Source: Saccharothrix tamanrassetensis (GTDB lineage Bacteria; Actinomycetota; Actinomycetes; Mycobacteriales; Pseudonocardiaceae). Taken from it: a stretch of DNA of 64,000 nucleotides. The stretch is from positions 558,001 through 622,000 of the forward strand of contig NZ_JACHJN010000002.1 in NCBI RefSeq assembly GCF_014203665.1. Direction: 5' to 3'. The translations under genes were made by a program, and so were the position numbers. The notes under the pieces are model-generated. The model searched no databases. It was not told the DNA's origin and worked only from the letters and a program-made list of their open reading frames with translations. This document shows positions 1-9,582 of this stretch, piece by piece; positions within the stretch are counted from its first letter, which is position 1; each line of letters opens with the position of its first letter.

Positions 1-95
1 GCGATCCGGCTGTCCACGTGGTTCCACTCCGCGCTGGTGGTCCCGGCGCGGAAGGGTTCGCCTGTGCCGGTCACGGACCCGGCGCGGGCGGGGCG

Positions 96-893
96 TCAGA
101 CGCTGATGCCCTTGGCGTTCAGCCAGGACAGCGGGTTGACCTTCTTGCCGTCCGGGTTCCAGACCTCGAAGTGCAGGTGCGGACCGGTGGAGAAGCCCCG
201 GTTGCCCATCCGGGCGATCTGCTCGCCCGCCTGGACGACCTGGCCCTTGCGCACCGAGTAGGTGTCCACGTGGCCGTAGACGGTGACCGTGCCGTCGGTG
301 TGCTCGACCTTGACCCAGAGGCCGAAACCGCTTGCCTGACCGGCCTCGATCACGACACCATCCGCGGCGGACAGGATCGGCGTGCCGATCGGGCCCGCGA
401 TGTCGATGCCGTAGTGCATCTCGCCCCAGCGACCGCCGAAGCCGGAGGTGAACTCGCCGGCGGCGGGACGGGCGTACTTGGGGCGCTTGGACTCGGCCTC
501 GGCGGCCTCGCGGTCCTCGCTGATCCGGGCGCTCTTGGTGAGCTTCTGCGCCTCGGCTGCGGGGTCGACGGTCTTGGCGACCGGCAGGACCTGCGGCGAG
601 GCGGGGCCGGTACCCCCGACGCCGAACGCGGCGGCGCCTTCGGAGGCGCTCGCGAGGGGCGTGACCTCGTCGGACGGGGAATCGGAGCCGGAGCCCAGCG
701 CGTGCAGCGTCTGCCCTGCGCCGGCGGCGGCGAACGCGCCGACGGCAACGGCGGCGACCACGATCCGGCCGCGCAACGCCGAGGGCGGTGGCGGGAGCCG
801 GTGCGTCCCCACGGGACGCGTGGAGGCGCGGTCGACCGCGTCTTCGAGCACAGCGGAACTGCTATGGCCGCCGGGGGAGCGGTGTCGGGACAA
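96..893 (-). CDS. M23-family metallopeptidase, membrane-anchored or secreted
   Basis: Predicted peptidoglycan endopeptidase of the LytM/M23 type acting outside the membrane. With a TTG start at 893 (GGAAGG seven bases upstream, protein beginning MSRHRSPGG) it has 265 residues. A hydrophobic segment rich in Val and Ala lies at about residues 42-60, followed by a Ser/Ala/Glu-rich linker and the M23 domain. The zinc ligands expected for the family are visible as HxxxD (HYGID, about residue 160) and HxH (HLHFEV, about residue 239). The open frame extends upstream to 1001, but that extension lacks a Shine-Dalgarno site and looks like leader. It lies downstream of, and on the same strand as, the lipase-like gene. 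Substrate bond specificity cannot be read from sequence. Confidence 0.88.
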   Translation of the reverse strand: MSRHRSPGGHSSSAVLEDAVDRASTRPVGTHRLPPPPSALRGRIVVAAVAVGAFAAAGAGQTLHALGSGSDSPSDEVTPLASASEGAAAFGVGGTGPASPQVLPVAKTVDPAAEAQKLTKSARISEDREAAEAESKRPKYARPAAGEFTSGFGGRWGEMHYGIDIAGPIGTPILSAADGVVIEAGQASGFGLWVKVEHTDGTVTVYGHVDTYSVRKGQVVQAGEQIARMGNRGFSTGPHLHFEVWNPDGKKVNPLSWLNAKGISV

Positions 894-1072
894 AACCTGG
901 CCTTCCGTCTTCGGGGAGTCCGGTCGACACCAGGCGGGGGATCCTGGTTGAGCCAGTCGGGGTACCGGCTCGCTTTCTTGCTTGTGACCAGACCGTGACA
1001 ACGGACCGGGGGACAGTAACGGGGCGGAAGCCTCGTAGGCAATCCCCGGTCCCGATGTCTACCGATTAGCGG

Positions 1073-2131
1073 TCAGACCGAAGGTTTGGATTCAGAACGG
1101 TGACCCAGGGTCACATCGGGGCTACCAAACCCGGCACTTACAGGCACGATGGGGTGGTTTGTATCGTCATCCATTCGAGTGATGGCAGTCACTACGACGT
1201 GCAGAGCGCGGGTATCAACCGATAGTGAAAGGTGACCTGAATCACGTATCTGGTGCTCCTCCACGACCAGTGAGGGGTGCTCCAAACGGGCGTGCCGCTG
1301 CGGGATCACCACCTGGTCCATCTCGCTCCACACCGCCACGAACCTCGTCCGGCACGGCCGGCACGGTTCGGCCAGTTCGGACAGCAGTTCCGAACCGGGA
1401 CGGAGCTGCCTGGTCAGCGAGGTGGGGAAGAGGTAGGCGGCGAGCGTGCCGCCGTGCGGCGTGCCCAGCGTGACGAGGGTCCGCACCCTGGCGTCCCCCT
1501 GCAGCCGCTGCACGTAGTAGCGGGCGATCAAGCCACCCAGGGAATGGCCGACCACGTGCACCCGCTCGGATCCGGTCTGCTCACAGATCCGCTCGACGTG
1601 CTCACCCAGCAACGCGGCCGAGCGCCGCACGTCGCCGGTCAGCGCGGTCAACACGCTGTAGTTGACCGCGTGCACCACCCCGAAGCCGCGCCTTCGCAGC
1701 GCCCCCGACAGCACTGCGAAGGCCGACCTGTTGTCCCCGATGCCATGCACCAACACGATGGGGGTGCCCGCGGCATCCATGGCCGAAACAACCAGCCCGC
1801 GCCGGCGGGGCGGCAGCACGTCGGTCCGGTAGTGCCGGAGGTGCCCGTCCGGCCGGAGCTGCCGCTCCGCCGCGCCCCACGGGTAGAGGACGGTGTGCGC
1901 GGCCAGCCAAGCGGTCTCCACCACGGCCCCGCGCACCCCGCCGGGGGTCGCGACACCCCTCGCGACGTCGGCGAACCCGCCGAGCACGCCACCGACGACC
2001 TCGGCCGCGCCGCCCAGCACGCCACCCACCGCGTCGGCCCCGGCCCCGACCGCCGCGCGCACCGCGTCGACCCCGGACCGGAGGCCCGACCCGACCCGGT
2101 CGACCAACGACAATGCGCCGACTTCACCCAT
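1073..2131 (-). CDS. alpha/beta-hydrolase, lipase-like
   Basis: Predicted serine esterase/lipase of the alpha/beta-hydrolase fold. The oxyanion region is IVLVHGIGDN and the nucleophile elbow is GHSLGG, with Ser near residue 197; TLGTPHGG follows, as in triacylglycerol lipases. The N-terminal 90 residues are Gly/Val/Ala-rich and amphipathic, suggesting membrane association. The start is uncertain: ATG at 2131 is used, and GTG at 2158 would add nine residues; neither has a clear ribosome site. It is divergent from the membrane protein gene that follows, with about 100 bases between. The natural substrate is unknown. Confidence 0.75.
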   Translation of the reverse strand: MGEVGALSLVDRVGSGLRSGVDAVRAAVGAGADAVGGVLGGAAEVVGGVLGGFADVARGVATPGGVRGAVVETAWLAAHTVLYPWGAAERQLRPDGHLRHYRTDVLPPRRRGLVVSAMDAAGTPIVLVHGIGDNRSAFAVLSGALRRRGFGVVHAVNYSVLTALTGDVRRSAALLGEHVERICEQTGSERVHVVGHSLGGLIARYYVQRLQGDARVRTLVTLGTPHGGTLAAYLFPTSLTRQLRPGSELLSELAEPCRPCRTRFVAVWSEMDQVVIPQRHARLEHPSLVVEEHQIRDSGHLSLSVDTRALHVVVTAITRMDDDTNHPIVPVSAGFGSPDVTLGHRSESKPSV

Positions 2132-2236
2132 AGGGCTGAAAGTAGGTGACGGTTCCACGAAAAAGGACTACCCAATGCCGGTTCTCCACACTCCGGCCGG
2201 CGGAACCGCGTTCCCACCTTTGCTAGCGTCGAACCG

Positions 2237-3853
2237 ATGATCCGAACCGCTGACCCGGCGCCCCCGGCGCCCCCGACGTCCCCGGCGTCCACCGCAGTCC
2301 GCCTGGCGTTCGGGCTCGCGGCGTCGGGCGCCCTGTGCGGCGTGGTCGGGCCGGTGGTCTCCGTGGTCGACGGCGGTGCGCCGCCCGCGTTCACCGCGTG
2401 GCCGTTGCTCGCCGTGCTGGCCCTGCTCCCGGTCGGGGTGGCCGCCTTCTTCCTGGCCCGTCGCGAGGAGGCCACGGCCGCCGCCGTGCTCGTCCCGGCC
2501 GGGGTCTTCGCGGTCGGCCGGTTCCTGGCCGACCTCCAGATCCTGGCGGACCCGGTGGTCACGGCCCGGCCCGAACTGTTCCGGCCGACCACCCTGGACT
2601 CGCCGAGCCCGACGGTCGGCCTGTGGCTGCTGCTCGCCGGCCACCTGCTCACCCTCGTCGCGGGCGTCCTCGCCGCCACCCGCACCGACCCGGACGGCGG
2701 CAAGGCCGAGCGCTTCGGCCTCCCCACCACGGCGGGCGTGGTCGCGGCGGTCGGCCTGTTCATGGCCCCGTTCAGCTCGTCGGACGCCTTCGTCCCCGCG
2801 GGCGGACCGCTGGACGCCCCGCCCCTGGCCCTCGTCGGCGGGCTGCTGGTCGCGCTCGCCGTCCCGGTGCTCGCCGTGCTGGCGGCGAGTTCCGGCGACC
2901 CCGACGTCCGCCGGGGCGGCCTGCTCGGCATCGCCGCCGTGCTGGTCGTGCTCGGGCTGCCCGGCCTGGTCACCGCCATCGCGGTGGACCGGGTCGACGT
3001 GGCGCCGGGCCCGTTCCTGGTGCTCGCGGCGGCGGTGGCGTTCGTGTGGTCGACCACCGGCAAGAAGGAGCACGACCTCGAACTGCCGGGACGCCGCCGG
3101 CTGAACCTGATCGCCGCGTCGCTCGGCGTCGCGACCGGTGCCTGCGCCGCGGTCGGCGCCCTCACCGACCACCTGCACGTGCCGGCGGGCGTGCCGGTGC
3201 CGACCGACTACGCCGCCCGCCTGCTGTGGCCGGTCGCGATCGTCGTCACTGTCCTGGCGCTGATCCCGAAGGCCCGGCCGGCGTTCATCGCGGCCCTCGC
3301 GGCCGTTCCGCTCGCGACCGGCCTGGCGCTGGACGCCGCGTTCAACGCCACCAGGGTGCCGTCCGTGGAACCCGGCACGGGCGTGTGGTTCACCGCGTTG
3401 GCCGCGCTGCCGGCAGCCGCCGCCGCGATCACCGCCGCGCTGGCGGGTGCCGTGGGACGGGATGAGGAAGGTGTCGCCCGGACCTCGCCGCCGTTGCCCC
3501 TGGTCGCGACGAACCTGACCGCCGCGCTGCTCGCGCTGGGCGCGTTCGGGCTGCCGGTGCTGAAGGCCCCCGACTACGTGCCGATCACCGCGTTCGGGCT
3601 GCGGGTCGGGTCCTGGGGGCTGTTGATCGCACTGCTGGCCGTGCTGGCGGCGGCCGGCGTGGCCCTGGTGTCGCGGCCCGGTCCGGGGGCGGCCCTGCTG
3701 CTCGGGGCCGCGTGCGTCACCGCGACCCGTGCGCTGGAATACCCGCTCACCGAGTCCCGCGCCGCCGAGACCGCCCCCGGTCCCGGCCTGTGGCTCGCGC
3801 TGGCGACCACGCTGGTGCTGCTCATCGCGGCAGCGGTCCGCACCGCCCGCTGA
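2237..3853 (+). CDS. polytopic membrane protein of unknown function
   Basis: A 538-residue protein composed mostly of hydrophobic Ala/Val/Leu helices, with roughly a dozen potential membrane spans separated by short loops and a proline-rich N-terminal tail of about 18 residues. No catalytic or transporter signature was recognised. Codon use matches its neighbours (very high GC at third positions), so it is a genuine gene. It starts at ATG 2237, divergent from the lipase-like gene, and ends 311 bases before sucC. It could be a conserved actinobacterial integral membrane protein; no function is proposed. Confidence 0.75.
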   Translation: MIRTADPAPPAPPTSPASTAVRLAFGLAASGALCGVVGPVVSVVDGGAPPAFTAWPLLAVLALLPVGVAAFFLARREEATAAAVLVPAGVFAVGRFLADLQILADPVVTARPELFRPTTLDSPSPTVGLWLLLAGHLLTLVAGVLAATRTDPDGGKAERFGLPTTAGVVAAVGLFMAPFSSSDAFVPAGGPLDAPPLALVGGLLVALAVPVLAVLAASSGDPDVRRGGLLGIAAVLVVLGLPGLVTAIAVDRVDVAPGPFLVLAAAVAFVWSTTGKKEHDLELPGRRRLNLIAASLGVATGACAAVGALTDHLHVPAGVPVPTDYAARLLWPVAIVVTVLALIPKARPAFIAALAAVPLATGLALDAAFNATRVPSVEPGTGVWFTALAALPAAAAAITAALAGAVGRDEEGVARTSPPLPLVATNLTAALLALGAFGLPVLKAPDYVPITAFGLRVGSWGLLIALLAVLAAAGVALVSRPGPGAALLLGAACVTATRALEYPLTESRAAETAPGPGLWLALATTLVLLIAAAVRTAR

Positions 3854-4164
3854 GCCACGGGGGCGTTGATGAGCGGTACTCGCTCCGGACAAGTGGCATA
3901 CGGCGCCGAAAAGCAATGGGCTGAATCGGTGTGGTGATCGACCTCACCACCTTTATGACCGACCTCACGGGTATGGGGTGCGGAGTGGTCCGCGCAGGTC
4001 GATAGTGTTCTGCGCAGCCGCGTCGAGCCGGTCCCCCCACGGCTATGCCGGCGTTCCAGGTGATGCCTGGTACGTGTGGGCACCAGGCCCCAGCCTGGAG
4101 CGCCGGACCTTTCGAGGACCGCACAAGGACGCGGTGTCCGACACCGACGTCGCAGGAGACCCGA
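3854..4164. promoter_or_regulatory. sucC upstream region with an inverted repeat
   Basis: This 311-base stretch holds no convincing gene. It probably carries the sucCD promoter. GTGGTG (3931-3936) and CACCAC (3945-3950) form a six-base inverted repeat with an eight-base spacer, a possible operator. A strong AGGAGA ribosome site stands at 4154-4159, just before the sucC GTG. Confidence 0.4.
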
Positions 4165-5334
4165 GTGGACCTGTACGAGTACCAGGCGAAGGACCTCTTC
4201 GCCGCCCACGATGTCCCGGTGCTGCCGGGCGACGTGGCGAGCACCCCCGCCGAAGCCAAGGCCATCGCCGAGCGCTTCGGCCAGACCGTCGTCGTCAAGG
4301 CGCAGGTCAAGACGGGTGGCCGTGGCAAGGCGGGCGGCGTCAAGCTCGCCGAGAACCCGGACGAGACCGAGGTGAAGGCCGAGGCGATCCTCGGTCTGGA
4401 CATCAAGGGTCACATCGTTCACCGCGTGCTGGTGACCCCCGCGTCCGACATCGCCGAGGAGTACTACTTCTCCTTCCTCCTGGACCGCGCCAACCGCACC
4501 TTCCTGGCGATGGCGTCCGTCGAGGGCGGCATGGACATCGAAGAGGTCGCCGCGACCAAGCCCGAGGCGCTGGCGAAGGTGCCGGTGGACGCCGTCAAGG
4601 GCGTCGACCGGGCCAAGGCGGAGGAGATCGTCGCCGCCGCCAAGTTCCCCGCCGAGGTGGCCGACCAGGTCGCCGACGTGATCGTGAAGCTGTGGGAGAC
4701 CTTCGTCTCCGAGGACGCGACCCTGGTCGAGGTCAACCCGCTGGTCCGCGACCCCGAGGGCCGGATCGTGGCCCTGGACGGCAAGGTCACGCTGGACGAG
4801 AACGCCTCCTTCCGCCACCCCGCCCACGAGGCCCTGGTCGACAAGCAGGCCGAGGACCCGCTGGAGGCGAAGGCCAAGGCGAAGGGCCTCAACTACGTCA
4901 AGCTCGACGGCCAGGTCGGCATCATCGGCAACGGCGCCGGGCTGGTCATGTCCACGCTGGACGTCGTCGCCTACGCCGGTGAGAAGCACAAGGGCGTCAA
5001 GCCCGCGAACTTCCTGGACATCGGCGGCGGCGCGTCCGCCGAGGTGATGGCCAACGGGCTGGACATCATCCTGCACGACCCGGACGTGCGCAGCGTGTTC
5101 GTGAACGTGTTCGGCGGCATCACCGCCTGCGACGCGGTCGCCAACGGCATCGTCGCGGCGCTGGGCATCCTGGGCGACGAGGCCGCCAAGCCGCTGGTCG
5201 TCCGGCTGGACGGCAACAACGTGGAGGAGGGCCGCCGCATCCTCGCGGAGGCCGCCCACCCGCTGGTGACCGTGGTCGACACGATGGACAACGCGGCCGA
5301 CAAGGCCGCCGAGCTCGCCGCAGCGGGGGTCTGA
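4165..5334 (+). CDS. sucC: succinyl-CoA synthetase (ADP-forming) beta subunit
   Basis: Beta subunit of succinyl-CoA ligase of the TCA cycle, which interconverts succinyl-CoA and succinate with NDP/NTP. It pairs with SucD. The GTG start gives [15 protein letters not shown], the family's conserved N-terminus, preceded by AGGAGA; the frame stays open to 4045 but that part is leader. Length is 389 residues, normal for SucC. The ATP-grasp region ([17 protein letters not shown]), a metal-binding EVNPL motif and the [15 protein letters not shown] segment are present. It ends two bases before sucD, so the two genes are co-translated. Confidence 0.98.
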   Translation: MDLYEYQAKDLFAAHDVPVLPGDVASTPAEAKAIAERFGQTVVVKAQVKTGGRGKAGGVKLAENPDETEVKAEAILGLDIKGHIVHRVLVTPASDIAEEYYFSFLLDRANRTFLAMASVEGGMDIEEVAATKPEALAKVPVDAVKGVDRAKAEEIVAAAKFPAEVADQVADVIVKLWETFVSEDATLVEVNPLVRDPEGRIVALDGKVTLDENASFRHPAHEALVDKQAEDPLEAKAKAKGLNYVKLDGQVGIIGNGAGLVMSTLDVVAYAGEKHKGVKPANFLDIGGGASAEVMANGLDIILHDPDVRSVFVNVFGGITACDAVANGIVAALGILGDEAAKPLVVRLDGNNVEEGRRILAEAAHPLVTVVDTMDNAADKAAELAAAGV

Positions 5335-5336
5335 CG

Positions 5337-6254
5337 ATGGCTATCTTCATCACCAAGGACAGCAAGGTCATCGTCCAGGGCATGACCGGCGCCGAGGGCA
5401 CCAAGCACACCAAGCGGATGCTGGCGTCCGGCACGAACATCGTCGGTGGCGTGAACCCGCGCAAGGCCGGCGAGAAAGTGACTCTCGACGCGAGCTCGGG
5501 TGCGGGTGCCCCGCAGGAGGTCGTGCTGCCGGTGTTCGGCACCGTGGCCGAGGCCATCGAGGCGACCGGCGCGGACGTCACGGTGATCTTCGTCCCGCCG
5601 GCCTTCGCGAAGGCCGCCGTGATCGAGGCGATCGACGCGGGCATCGGCCTCGCCGTGGTGATCACCGAGGGCATCCCGGTGCACGACACCGCGGTGTTCT
5701 GGGCGCACGCCGTGGCCACCGGCAACAAGACCCGGATCATCGGCCCGAACTGCCCCGGTCTGATCAGCCCCGGGCAGTCCAACGCGGGCATCATCCCGGC
5801 GAACATCTCGGGCGCGGGCAAGATCGGCCTGGTGTCCAAGTCGGGCACGCTGACCTACCAGATGATGTACGAGCTGCGCGACTTCGGGTTCTCCACCGCC
5901 ATCGGCATCGGCGGCGACCCGATCATCGGCACCACGCACATCGACGCGCTGGAGGCCTTCGAGGCCGACCCGGAGACCTCGGCGATCGTGATGATCGGCG
6001 AGATCGGCGGCGACGCCGAGGAGCGGGCCGCGGCCTACATCAAGGACAACGTCACCAAGCCCGTCGTGGGCTACGTGGCGGGCTTCACCGCCCCCGAGGG
6101 CAAGACCATGGGTCACGCGGGCGCGATCGTGTCCGGCTCGGCGGGCACCGCCCAGGCGAAGAAGGAAGCGCTGGAGGCGGCGGGCGTGAAGGTCGGCAAG
6201 ACGCCGTCCGAGACCGCCTCGCTGATGCGGGAGATCATGCAGTCGATCGGCTGA
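5337..6254 (+). CDS. sucD: succinyl-CoA synthetase alpha subunit
   Basis: Alpha subunit of succinyl-CoA ligase, which binds CoA and carries the phosphohistidine. It has 305 residues, slightly longer than the usual ~290. The CoA-binding Rossmann region includes GGVNPRKAG, and the active-site histidine lies in GHAGAIVSG. The ATG at 5337 follows the sucC stop by two bases. A strong hairpin after the stop (6268-6304) probably ends the sucCD transcript. Confidence 0.98.
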   Translation: MAIFITKDSKVIVQGMTGAEGTKHTKRMLASGTNIVGGVNPRKAGEKVTLDASSGAGAPQEVVLPVFGTVAEAIEATGADVTVIFVPPAFAKAAVIEAIDAGIGLAVVITEGIPVHDTAVFWAHAVATGNKTRIIGPNCPGLISPGQSNAGIIPANISGAGKIGLVSKSGTLTYQMMYELRDFGFSTAIGIGGDPIIGTTHIDALEAFEADPETSAIVMIGEIGGDAEERAAAYIKDNVTKPVVGYVAGFTAPEGKTMGHAGAIVSGSAGTAQAKKEALEAAGVKVGKTPSETASLMREIMQSIG

Positions 6255-6267
6255 TCCCTCACCCGTT

Positions 6268-6304
6268 CGTGAAGGCCATCTCCCGCCTGGAGGTGGCCTT
6301 CACG
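6268..6304 (+). terminator. hairpin terminator after sucCD
   Basis: An eleven-base perfect inverted repeat (CGTGAAGGCCA / TGGCCTTCACG) encloses a 15-base loop 13 bases after the sucD stop. There is no T-run, as is common for GC-rich actinobacterial terminators. Confidence 0.7.
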
Positions 6305-6441
6305 GCGTCCGGAGGCGGTCCGACCCGGGTTGATGCGCACATCCGGGGGAACCATTGAGGTCCGGTCGTCGTCGGAGAGTGTGCATCGGCTAGCGTTCCG
6401 TTGTCGCCAGTTAGTCCGTCGGTGGAGGAGGAGACCTCGCC

Positions 6442-7107
6442 ATGTCCGTGCCGTACGGCGCCCCTCAGCAGCAGCCGGGTCCGGCGCAGCAGTCGGCGGT
6501 GGGTGTCAACTTGACCCTCATCCTCCCGCTGGTCGCGGCAGGCCTGGGGCTCATCGCCTACCTGTTGGCCTTCGCCAACGACGTCTCGTCGTTCGGCACG
6601 ATCGAGTACCTGCTGGCCGCCGCCGCCCTCGCGGGCCTGTCGACGCTGCCGAAGGCGCTCAAGCTGCTGCCCGCGGCGGCCGTGCTGTCGGCCGTGCCGA
6701 CGCTGCTGTTCCTCCAGGCGATCATCAAGAGCGACGCCGACGTCAAGGGCATGCAGGTCGTCGTGCTGATCATCGCGCTGCTGGAGACGGCGGCGATCGT
6801 GCTCAGCCTGCTGGTCGACTCGGGCATCGTGAAGTTCGAGCCGAAGCCCGCCAACCCGTACGGCGGCCAGCCCGGCGGCTGGAACCCGCAGACCGGCGGC
6901 TTCCCGCAGCCCGGCCAGCAGCAGCCGGGTCAGCCCGGTCAGTACGGCCCGCCGTCCGGCCAGTTCGGCGCCCCGGTGCAGCCGCAGCAGCCCGGCGGCG
7001 CACCGCAGCCCACCTCGTACATGCCGCAGCCCGGCCAGTTCAACCAGCCCGGCCAAGGCCAGGGCACGCCGCCCGGCGGGTTCGGCGGCCAGCAGCAACA
7101 GGGCTGA
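6442..7107 (+). CDS. DUF5336 membrane protein (34-kDa antigen-like)
   Basis: A 221-residue membrane protein like the mycobacterial Rv0954/34-kDa antigen family. Four hydrophobic segments lie between about residues 20 and 135, then a Pro/Gln/Gly tail of about 80 residues runs to the end. The start is ATG 6442 after GGAGGAGGAG. Position between sucD and perM matches the order in M. tuberculosis (Rv0952, Rv0954, Rv0955), which supports the family call. In mycobacteria the relative has been linked to growth and division; here that is inference. A terminator follows at 7121-7154. Confidence 0.8.
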   Translation: MSVPYGAPQQQPGPAQQSAVGVNLTLILPLVAAGLGLIAYLLAFANDVSSFGTIEYLLAAAALAGLSTLPKALKLLPAAAVLSAVPTLLFLQAIIKSDADVKGMQVVVLIIALLETAAIVLSLLVDSGIVKFEPKPANPYGGQPGGWNPQTGGFPQPGQQQPGQPGQYGPPSGQFGAPVQPQQPGGAPQPTSYMPQPGQFNQPGQGQGTPPGGFGGQQQQG

Positions 7108-7120
7108 TCCAGGCCGGTGG

Positions 7121-7154
7121 GAGGGGTGGCACCGCGGCGTCGGTGCCACCCCTC
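7121..7154 (+). terminator. hairpin terminator after the DUF5336 gene
   Basis: A thirteen-base perfect inverted repeat (GAGGGGTGGCACC / GGTGCCACCCCTC) around an eight-base loop, 14 bases after the stop codon. Confidence 0.75.
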
Positions 7155-7211
7155 TTCGCGTGCGCGGCGTGCCTCACCCGAACGGCCGATCCCTCCTGAG
7201 ACAGTGGAAAG

Positions 7212-8891
7212 ATGCCGGTGCTGCAAACGTCCTCGCACGGCGCCGTGACGGATTCCGTGCGACCGCCCGAGTTCTCCCGCGCCGAACGGGCCCGGGTGCT
7301 CGCCATGACGGCGGCCGGTTCCGTGGTGGTCAGCTACGCCGCCGTCGCCGCGCTGCTCGCCCTGGTGTCGTCCACCGCCGCGCACGCCCAGTTCTCCACG
7401 ACCGGCGTGCTGTCGGCGTCCGCGCCGGCCTGGCTGGTCGCGCACCACGTACCGCTGCGGTTCGACGGCGGGCAGCTGGGCGTGCTCCCGCTGCTGCCCA
7501 CCGTGCTGCTGATGCTGCTGGTGTCCCGGGCGGCGGCGGGCGCGGCGGACCGGCTCGGCCTGTTCGAGCCGTTGCAGGCGCGGGGTGTGGTGTTCAGCAT
7601 CGCCGGCGCGCACGCCGTGGTCGGCGGGATGATCGCGTTCCTGATGGGCGACCAGGCCGTGGTGCGGGCGACGCCCGCGGTGGCGTTCTTCGGGTGTGCG
7701 GCCGTGTCCGGGGTCGCGGCGGTGGCCGGCGTGGCGCAGCGCTGCGGCCTGGTGGAGGTCGTGTTCGAGCGGATCGACCCGGTGGCCCGGCGCGGGCTGC
7801 GGGCGGGCGCGCTGGCGTTGGCCGCGCTGACCGCCGTGGGCGCGCTGCTGCTGGCGTTCGGCCTGGTCGTGTCGTGGCCGCTGACCAGCGGTCTGTTCGA
7901 CCAGGCGGGCGGCACCATCGGCACCGGGCTGGGGATCTGGCTGATGTGCCTGGCCTACCTGCCCAACGCGGTCGTCGGGGCCATGTCGTACGTGGTGGGC
8001 TCCGGGTTCTCCATCGGCGCGGTGACCATCGGCCCGACGGTGTTCACCGGGGGTCCGGTCCCGGCGGTGCCGCTGCTGGCCGCGCTGCCCGAGCAGCAGA
8101 CCGCCGTGCTGCCCCTGGTGCTGATCCTGCCGGGCGCGATCGGTGTGCTGGTGGGGTTGTTCCTGCGGGACGCCGCCGAGACGCCCCGCGCGCGGGTGCG
8201 GGCCGTGCTGGTGGCGGCGGTGACCGGTGGCGTGGGGGCGCTGGTGCTGGCCGCGATCTCGGGCGGCAGCCTCGGCAAGGGGGTGTTCAACCCGGTGACC
8301 ATCCCGGCGGGCCTGCTCGGGGTGATGACGCTGGGCTGGATCGCCGTGCCGGGTGCGATCGTGGCCTGGTTCGCGGGTGCCCGGCCGGCGCCGGCCGTGG
8401 AGCCCGAGGCCGTCGACGCCGCCGAAGGTGATGCCGCCGAAGGTGATGTCACCGGAGACGATCTGTCCTCGGACGAACCGGGCGGTCTCGAAGAAGACGA
8501 TCTTCAGGGCGATGATCTCGGTGAAGACGACGAGGACGACGAGGACTTCGACGACTACGAGGACGAGGCGGAGTACGAGGACGACTTCGACGAACTCGCC
8601 GACGAGGCCGATGACGAGGCCGACGACGAAGAAGACTACGAGGACGATCTCGAAGGAGACCGTCTGGAAGACGACGATTCCGAGGAAGAGGGACTCGGGT
8701 CGGACGGACTCACGCCAGACGGTCTTGGGGAAGACGATCTCGAAGAAGGCGATCTCGGAGAAGACGGTCCAGGAGAAGACGGTCTCGGGGAAGACGCTTC
8801 AGGGGAAGACGGTCGCGAGGAAGACGGGCTCGGAGAAGACGACGAGCCCGACGACGCGGCTGACCCGGACCTGGCCGACAAGCGCCGCTAG
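7212..8891 (+). CDS. perM: PerM-like membrane protein (DUF6350) with long acidic tail
   Basis: Polytopic membrane protein of the DUF6350 family; the mycobacterial member PerM (Rv0955) supports cell division by stabilising FtsB. Residues 30-395 hold about ten hydrophobic segments. The remaining ~160 residues are an extremely acidic, low-complexity tail rich in Asp, Glu and Gly (repeats such as LGEDD and GEDG), far longer than anything I recall in the mycobacterial protein. Position directly before purN-purH matches M. tuberculosis. The tail is encoded by short degenerate repeats (8450-8870), so it probably grew by repeat expansion. The symbol rests on synteny and fold type. Confidence 0.75.
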   Translation: MPVLQTSSHGAVTDSVRPPEFSRAERARVLAMTAAGSVVVSYAAVAALLALVSSTAAHAQFSTTGVLSASAPAWLVAHHVPLRFDGGQLGVLPLLPTVLLMLLVSRAAAGAADRLGLFEPLQARGVVFSIAGAHAVVGGMIAFLMGDQAVVRATPAVAFFGCAAVSGVAAVAGVAQRCGLVEVVFERIDPVARRGLRAGALALAALTAVGALLLAFGLVVSWPLTSGLFDQAGGTIGTGLGIWLMCLAYLPNAVVGAMSYVVGSGFSIGAVTIGPTVFTGGPVPAVPLLAALPEQQTAVLPLVLILPGAIGVLVGLFLRDAAETPRARVRAVLVAAVTGGVGALVLAAISGGSLGKGVFNPVTIPAGLLGVMTLGWIAVPGAIVAWFAGARPAPAVEPEAVDAAEGDAAEGDVTGDDLSSDEPGGLEEDDLQGDDLGEDDEDDEDFDDYEDEAEYEDDFDELADEADDEADDEEDYEDDLEGDRLEDDDSEEEGLGSDGLTPDGLGEDDLEEGDLGEDGPGEDGLGEDASGEDGREEDGLGEDDEPDDAADPDLADKRR

Positions 8892-8919
8892 CCAACGCCT
8901 AGGCTGCTCCTGAGCTGCT

Positions 8920-9582
8920 GTGACAGTCCCCAGCAAGGAGAGCACGCTGAGCGCCGCGACCACACTCCGGCTTCCCGTCCCCGCCCGGGTCGTCGTCCTC
9001 GTCTCCGGCTCCGGCACCCTCTTGCAGGCGCTGCTGGACGCCGCCGCCGACCCCGGCTACCCCGTCGAGGTGGTGGCCGTGGGCGCGGACCGGGCAGGCA
9101 TCGAAGGGCTCACCCGCGCCGAACGCGCCGGTGTCCCCGGCTTCACCGTGAAGCTGCGCGACCACGCCACCCGGGACGAGTGGGACACCGCGCTGGCCGA
9201 CGCCGTCGCCGCGCACCGGCCCGACCTGGTGGTCTCCGCCGGGTTCATGAAGATCCTCGGACCCGCCTTCCTGGCCCGCTTCGGCGGGCGGATGGTGAAC
9301 ACCCACCCCGCGCTGCTGCCCGCCTTCCCCGGCGCGCACGGCGTCCGCGACGCGGTGGACTACGGCGTCAAGGTCACCGGCGCGACCGTGCACCTGGTGG
9401 ACGGCGGCGTGGACACCGGGCCGATCCTGGCCCAGGAAGCCGTCGTCGTCGGTGACGGTGACGACGTCGACAGCCTGCACGAGCGCATCAAGGTGGTGGA
9501 GCGGCGGCTGCTGGTGGACGTCGTCGCCCGCCTGGCCCGCGAGGGCTGCACCGTGAACGGACGAAAGGTGAGCATCCCGTGA
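8920..9582 (+). CDS. purN: phosphoribosylglycinamide formyltransferase
   Basis: GAR transformylase of purine synthesis, using 10-formyl-THF to formylate GAR. Family motifs are present: a Rossmann start [16 protein letters not shown], the active-site Asn/His in [15 protein letters not shown], and the catalytic Asp region [11 protein letters not shown]. The start is debatable. GTG at 8920 has no ribosome site, whereas CTG at 8947 is preceded six bases upstream by AAGGAG (8935-8940) and would give [11 protein letters not shown] suspect this non-standard start is used. The gene overlaps purH by four bases. Confidence 0.95.
   Translation: MTVPSKESTLSAATTLRLPVPARVVVLVSGSGTLLQALLDAAADPGYPVEVVAVGADRAGIEGLTRAERAGVPGFTVKLRDHATRDEWDTALADAVAAHRPDLVVSAGFMKILGPAFLARFGGRMVNTHPALLPAFPGAHGVRDAVDYGVKVTGATVHLVDGGVDTGPILAQEAVVVGDGDDVDSLHERIKVVERRLLVDVVARLAREGCTVNGRKVSIP

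Noticed and set aside
1003..1052. Terminator between the lipase-like and M23 genes
   Set aside because: GGACCGGGG and CCCCGGTCC do pair, but the loop is over 30 bases, too long for a credible terminator without supporting data.
894..1072. c-di-AMP (ydaO) riboswitch before the M23 peptidase gene
   Set aside because: Cell-wall peptidase genes in actinobacteria often have one, but the conserved ydaO blocks were not found in this leader.
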